A stretch of 64,000 nucleotides of DNA from JAWHQP01 sp032586195 (GTDB lineage: Bacteria; Pseudomonadota; Gammaproteobacteria; Enterobacterales; Pasteurellaceae): positions 1-64,000 of the forward strand of contig JAWHQP010000007.1 in the NCBI GenBank assembly GCA_032586195.1, read 5' to 3'. Shown in pieces: positions 60,185 through 64,000 of the stretch (its first letter is position 1; every line of letters starts with the position of its first letter). Position numbers and translations under genes: made by a program. The notes beneath the pieces are model-generated. The model was not told where the DNA came from. It saw nothing but the letters and a program-made list of their open reading frames with translations, and ran no database searches.

Positions 60185-60517
60185 ATGAAATCAATTTTGG
60201 CAAAAGGATTAATGCTTGCAGTATTATCCTCATCAATGTCGGCTTATGCCTTGGATCGTCAGCAACACGACACTGTCGTCGGAGCCGCTCTCGGCGGTGC
60301 GGCGGGTGCCGTAATCGGTCAGAATGTCGTTTCCACGGTGGCGGGCGCCGCACTGGGCGGTGTCATCGGCAGCCAGTGGAACGCTCATTCAAAATCACAT
60401 TCGCATGACGACAGACCTCATCATAAACATCACAGAGATGATCATCACGATAGACCGCATCATCCTGTAAAACACGGTCCTCACGGCCCTCATGATAAAT
60501 GGGATCATCGCCGATAG
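60185..60517 (+). CDS. Small secreted glycine-zipper protein with His-rich tail
   Basis: 110 residues: signal peptide ending near AYA-LD, a glycine-zipper helix pair (AALGGAAGAVIGQ, AGAALGGVIGSQ, residues about 35-65) and a tail of about 45 residues with roughly 17 His among Asp, Lys and Pro. The glycine zipper suggests insertion into the outer or inner membrane (SlyB/OmpA-like lipoprotein relatives), and the tail could bind Zn, Ni or Cu. No lipobox Cys is present. Function unknown. Start at ATG after GAGGTG. Confidence 0.75.
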   Translation: MKSILAKGLMLAVLSSSMSAYALDRQQHDTVVGAALGGAAGAVIGQNVVSTVAGAALGGVIGSQWNAHSKSHSHDDRPHHKHHRDDHHDRPHHPVKHGPHGPHDKWDHRR

Positions 60518-60536
60518 CGGTTGACCCGACCAATAC

Positions 60537-60595
60537 AAAAAGTGCGGTGTGGAAAATCGGAGTTTTTAACACTCGGTTTCCACACCGCACTTTTT
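60537..60595. terminator. Perfect USS-dyad terminator
   Basis: AAAAAGTGCGGTGTGGAAA and its exact complement form a 19-bp stem around a 21-base loop. Both arms carry canonical USS copies (60540, 60584). It lies between convergent genes and has T-runs both ways. Confidence 0.88.
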
Positions 60596-60652
60596 CGTTT
60601 CCAGGCCTGAAATTCAATTCATAACGACGCCTGTGAAGAATTCATACAACAA

Positions 60653-62155
60653 TTATTTCTTCAACGCGCCAAGAATGCCGCGCATGATTTGTCTGGTGAC
60701 TTCATTACGGATATTGCGTCCCACGGATTTTGCCACGCTGCTGACGATAGTTTCCGTCATAGTGAGTTGTTCGCCGCGTTTTTTGGTGCCGAAAATCATA
60801 CGGCTGAGGCTGCCCCAAACGCCTTGTTCCTGCTCGGCCTGAGCCTGTTGTGCCTGTTTCCGAGCGACTTCTTCAAGGCCGGCCTGATGAGCCAAAACCT
60901 CAAAAGCGGATTCATTGTCCACCGCATCGCGATAAACCGGATACAGCTCGTCATCTTGCACCCAAGCCTGACGCTGTTCCGCCGTTAACGGCGTGAGCCG
61001 GCTTTTCGGCGGGAACACCGTAGCCACCTCCACCGGCGTCGGCATACCTTTTTCATCAAGAAAGGAAATCAACGCCTGTCCTACTCCCAGAGTGGAAATG
61101 GTTTCCACCACGTTCACATTCGGATTAGCCCGGAACGTTTCGGCGGCGGATTTCACCGCCTTTTGATCGCGCGGCGTGAACGCCCGCAGGGCGTGCTGTA
61201 CACGGTTGCCCAGCTGGCCCAGCACGGTGTCCGGTAAATCCAACGGATTCTGCGTGACAAAATAAATACCCACGCCCTTGGAACGAATCAGGCGAACCAC
61301 CTGTTCGACCTTTTCAATCAACGCCTGCGGTGCGCCGTCAAATAATAAATGGGCTTCGTCAAAGAACATGACAAATTTCGGTTTCTCAGGATCACCCACT
61401 TCCGGCAAACGTTCAAATAATTCCGCCATCAGCCACAGCAAAAAGGCACTGTACATTTTGCTCGAATTCACCAGTTTTTCCGAATTCAATATGTTGATCA
61501 CACCACGCCCGTCACGGGTTTGCAGCCAGTCATCCAGATTCAACGCCGGTTCGCCGAATAAATTTGCCGCGCCCTCATTTTCAAGCGCAAGCAGAGCACG
61601 CTGAATAGCGCCCACGCTGGCGGCGGAGATATTACCGTATTCCACCTGAAAGGTTTTGGCGTTTTCCGCCACATATTTCAGCATAGCCCGCAAATCTTTT
61701 AAATCAATCAGCAATAAGCCTTTATCATCCGCCACGCGGAATACCAAATTAAGTAATCCTTCCTGCGTGCCGTTTAAATCAAGCAGACGGGAAAGCAACA
61801 TCGGGCCCATCTCGGAAATAGTGGTTCGCAATGGAATGCCCGTTTCACCGAACACGTCCCAGAAAGACACCGGATAGCCGCGCAAATAACTTTCGCCGCC
61901 CAGATTAAATTGCTCAATACGCTCGGCAATTTTACCTTTCATTTCACCTTGTTGCGTCATACCGGACAAATCGCCCTTTACATCGACTAAAAATACCGGT
62001 ACGCCGTCGTCGCTGAACGCCTCGGCCATTTTACGCAGGCTAACGGTTTTGCCCGTCCCGGTCGCCCCCGCGATTAAGCCGTGGCGGTTTGCCATTTTAG
62101 CGGTGAGACCCAGCTGAGTACCTTGTTCTGTTTGAGCTAAAAAATATTGCGTCAT
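60653..62155 (-). CDS. HerA-like ATPase (YjgR, DUF853 family)
   Basis: 500 residues. Walker A GATGTGKTVSL (residues 30-40) and Walker B FVMFFDEAHLL, with RSKGVGIYFVTQNP and the long DUF853 C-terminus, identify the YjgR-type putative helicase ATPases. Biochemical role unclear. Start ATG at 62155 (GGGGA ahead) fits the family; seven extra codons upstream are possible. A low-complexity Gln/Ala stretch (RKQAQQAQAEQEQ) lies near residue 445. Confidence 0.88.
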   Translation of the reverse strand: MTQYFLAQTEQGTQLGLTAKMANRHGLIAGATGTGKTVSLRKMAEAFSDDGVPVFLVDVKGDLSGMTQQGEMKGKIAERIEQFNLGGESYLRGYPVSFWDVFGETGIPLRTTISEMGPMLLSRLLDLNGTQEGLLNLVFRVADDKGLLLIDLKDLRAMLKYVAENAKTFQVEYGNISAASVGAIQRALLALENEGAANLFGEPALNLDDWLQTRDGRGVINILNSEKLVNSSKMYSAFLLWLMAELFERLPEVGDPEKPKFVMFFDEAHLLFDGAPQALIEKVEQVVRLIRSKGVGIYFVTQNPLDLPDTVLGQLGNRVQHALRAFTPRDQKAVKSAAETFRANPNVNVVETISTLGVGQALISFLDEKGMPTPVEVATVFPPKSRLTPLTAEQRQAWVQDDELYPVYRDAVDNESAFEVLAHQAGLEEVARKQAQQAQAEQEQGVWGSLSRMIFGTKKRGEQLTMTETIVSSVAKSVGRNIRNEVTRQIMRGILGALKK

Positions 62156-62311
62156 AAAAATCCCCATAAGAAACAATCAATTCGCCGCTCATAATAAGAA
62201 AAAAACGACATATGGTCAAAAAAATAGCAGTAAAGTGCGGTGTTGTTTTTCGGAATTTTTGCAAAACCAAGGTTTATGCTATGCTGTGGGCAACATAAAA
62301 AGGATAAACTC

Positions 62312-62788
62312 ATGACCGTGTTTTCAGATCAACCCTGTCCGTGTCAGTCGGGTAAGACTTACGCTGACTGCTGCCGGCCGCTGCATAGCCGGAAAATCGC
62401 GGCCGCTACGGCGGAGCAATTAATGCGCTCCCGTTACACTGCCTATGTGCTGAAAAATATTGATTATATCGTAGCCACCACGGTGCCTTCGCAACAGCCT
62501 TTGCTGAAGCGTACGGAGCTGCAACAATGGGCGGACGACATCCGGTGGACGGGTTTACAAATCGTTCAGCATAAGGAGAACCTCGATAAACTGCACAGCC
62601 AGGTTGAATTCAACGCGTCCTTCATCACCGCCGAGGGCAAACGGACTCATCATGAGCTGTCCCTGTTCGTCAACATTAATCGGTGCTGGTATTTTGTGGA
62701 TCCCACCGTGCCGCTGCCAGGCATGAAGCAGCCTTGCGTATGCGGTTCGGGAAGAAAATTCAAGCATTGTTGCGGCAACTATCTCTAA
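62312..62788 (+). CDS. YchJ-family SEC-C motif protein
   Basis: 158 residues. Zinc-binding SEC-C motifs occur at both ends (CPCQSGKTYADCC at the start, CVCGSGRKFKHCCG at the end) around an NTF2-like middle (MRSRYTAYVLKN). Cytoplasmic protein of unknown role. A longer frame starts at 62240 inside a USS; the ATG at 62312 with AAGGA is preferred. Confidence 0.88.
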   Translation: MTVFSDQPCPCQSGKTYADCCRPLHSRKIAAATAEQLMRSRYTAYVLKNIDYIVATTVPSQQPLLKRTELQQWADDIRWTGLQIVQHKENLDKLHSQVEFNASFITAEGKRTHHELSLFVNINRCWYFVDPTVPLPGMKQPCVCGSGRKFKHCCGNYL

Positions 62789-62798
62789 AGGAGAACGC

Positions 62799-63626
62799 AT
62801 GGGAAAATTAACCGCTGTTTTACAACGATTCTGGTATCAGTTCAACCGCAACAAGCTTACTCAGGCCGCGGGAGCATTAACTTACAGCACGGTATTGGCG
62901 ATTGTGCCTTTGGTGCTGGTGGTATTTTCCGTATTTGCCGCCTTTCCGATGTTCAGTGAAGCGACGGTGGCGGTGAAAGAATTTATTTTCGCTAACTTCG
63001 CTCCGTCCGCCAGTGATGTGGTGGGGCAATATATTGATGCGTTTGTAGATAACGCCAGAAAAATGAGCGCGGTAGGAATTATCAGTCTCGTCGCCGTGGC
63101 ATTGCTGCTGATTAATTCCATTGTGCATACCCTGAATGATATCTGGCAGGCGAAAAACCGCAGCCTGGTGTTTTCTTTCGCGATTTACTGGACGATTCTT
63201 ACCCTCGGGCCCATTCTCATCGGCGCGAGTGTGGCGGTCAGCTCTTACGTCAGTTCCTTTACCGCCTTTGCCGACGGTTTAGATTTGCCTTTCGGTATCA
63301 AATTACTGCGCTTTATGCCATTTTTGATGACATGGCTCGGTTTTACCCTGATTTATACCATCGTGCCGAATACCCGGGTGAATCTCAAACACGCGGCGGC
63401 CGGAGCATTAATCGCAGCGATTTTTTTCACCTTGGGCAAAAAAGCCTTTATGTGGTACATCACCACGTTTCCGTCCTATGAATTGATTTACGGCGCGATG
63501 GCGACTCTGCCGCTGATGCTGCTATGGATTCAGCTAAGCTGGATTTTTGTGCTGCTCGGAGCCCAGCTGGCGGCGGTATTAGGCGAAACGGCGGAATTAA
63601 ATAAACTTGAGGAAGACAAGAAATGA
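62799..63626 (+). CDS. YihY/BrkB-family inner membrane protein
   Basis: 275 residues, six membrane helices. AAGALTYSTVLAIVPL near the N-terminus and TIVPNTRVNLKHAAAGALIAAIFF are the YihY signatures. Often misnamed RNase BN; its function is unknown. It overlaps dtd by 4 bases (ATGA). Start follows AAGGAG. Confidence 0.9.
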   Translation: MGKLTAVLQRFWYQFNRNKLTQAAGALTYSTVLAIVPLVLVVFSVFAAFPMFSEATVAVKEFIFANFAPSASDVVGQYIDAFVDNARKMSAVGIISLVAVALLLINSIVHTLNDIWQAKNRSLVFSFAIYWTILTLGPILIGASVAVSSYVSSFTAFADGLDLPFGIKLLRFMPFLMTWLGFTLIYTIVPNTRVNLKHAAAGALIAAIFFTLGKKAFMWYITTFPSYELIYGAMATLPLMLLWIQLSWIFVLLGAQLAAVLGETAELNKLEEDKK

Positions 63627-64000
63627 TCGGATTAATTCAACGCGTCAGCCGAGCGAAAGTGGAAGTCGAAGGTAAAGTGATAGGTGAAATCGGCAAAGGT
63701 TTGCTGGTGCTGCTCGGAGTGGAAAGGGACGATGACCATGCCAAGGCGGACAAATTGGTGGAAAAGGTGCTGAGCTATCGCGTATTCAGCGATGAAAACG
63801 GCAAAATGAATTTAAACGTTCGGCAGGCGGGCGGGCAGGTTTTAGTGGTGTCGCAATTTACCCTGGCAGCGGATACCGGGCGCGGCTTGCGCCCCAGCTT
63901 TTCCAAAGGAGCAAGCCCCGCTCTCGCCGAGGAATTATATGAATACTTTGCGGCAAAGTGCGGTGTCAAAATGGGGAGTTTTAACGTGGCGACGGGGAAA
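63623..64000 (+). CDS. dtd: D-aminoacyl-tRNA deacylase, N-terminal part (cut by window edge)
   Basis: 126 residues are visible. MIGLIQRVSRAKVEVEG at the start and VVSQFTLAADTGRGLRPSF identify Dtd, which hydrolyses D-amino acids from tRNA. The last residues (conserved Pro motif) lie beyond the window. It overlaps yihY, as yihY-dtd do in relatives. A USS at 63956 lies inside the coding sequence. Confidence 0.94.
   Translation, partial: MIGLIQRVSRAKVEVEGKVIGEIGKGLLVLLGVERDDDHAKADKLVEKVLSYRVFSDENGKMNLNVRQAGGQVLVVSQFTLAADTGRGLRPSFSKGASPALAEELYEYFAAKCGVKMGSFNVATGK

Noticed and set aside
1..64000. CRISPR arrays, tRNA or rRNA genes, insertion sequences, prophage genes
   Set aside because: No regularly spaced repeats, no cloverleaf or rRNA sequence, and no transposase, integrase or phage structural proteins were seen on either strand.

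Overview
The window is a Pasteurellaceae chromosome segment. The evidence is about 28 exact copies of the Hin-type DNA uptake signal AAGTGCGGT (both strands), strong GGAGG ribosome sites, Pasteurellaceae-like gene blocks (trpS-gph-rpe, cysE-gpsA-secB, envC-yibQ) and proteins that read like Haemophilus/Mannheimia/Basfia orthologues. The broad catabolic and C4-dicarboxylate gene set suggests a Basfia/[Mannheimia] succiniciproducens-like rumen organism, but the species is an inference.

Layout. (1) 1-8.2 kb: end of a myo-inositol catabolic region, with a sugar-porter MFS tail, an ABC importer (permease, double ATPase, binding protein), a Gfo/Idh/MocA dehydrogenase, iolA, and divergent iolB. (2) 8.3-12.2 kb: a three-gene operon of an aquaglyceroporin, a secreted esterase and a membrane-anchored hydrolase. 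(3) 12.3-20.0 kb: an L-threonate/D-erythronate operon (GntP permease, denD, otnI, otnC, otnK, ltnD, plus a cyclase-family hydrolase) with a divergent DeoR-type regulator. (4) 20.2-42.9 kb: a long array of mostly minus-strand C4 sugar and sugar-acid genes: two DUF1537/PdxA-type steps (dtnK, two pdxA2), two TRAP transporters, a KdgT permease, an ACS-family MFS, dhaK-dhaL, two rpiB-like isomerases, a TPI-like isomerase, a lactonase-family amidohydrolase, a TIM-barrel epimerase, a SorC regulator, a hydrolase fused to a PTS EIIB domain, and transketolase. (5) 42.9-64 kb: mostly housekeeping genes (trpS, gph, rpe, argO, cysE, gpsA, secB, a Dcu transporter, brnQ, gst, gpmA, envC, yibQ, udp, hutZ-like, a patatin lipoprotein, yjgR, ychJ, yihY, dtd).

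How the genes fit together. Inositol enters by MFS or ABC transport and is degraded via IolB and IolA. L-threonate and D-erythronate are oxidised (LtnD, DenD), isomerised (OtnI), phosphorylated (OtnK) and decarboxylated (OtnC) to dihydroxyacetone phosphate. D-threonate-type acids are phosphorylated by DtnK and oxidatively decarboxylated by PdxA2 to the same product. DhaKL, the TPI-like protein and the RpiB-like proteins match the erythrulose kinase / EryH(LerI) / EryI logic that converts erythrulose phosphates to erythrose 4-phosphate, which the adjacent transketolase can consume. CRP-like sites and tandem 10-bp DeoR-type repeats lie at the operon heads.

The most unusual items are a cyclase/PTS-EIIB fusion at 23643-24614, a USS-associated composite repeat with compensatory hairpins, two single-base frameshifts (dhaK, rpe), and a pair of identical-core palindromes bracketing the gst promoter. 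No rRNA, tRNA, CRISPR array, prophage or insertion sequence was seen.
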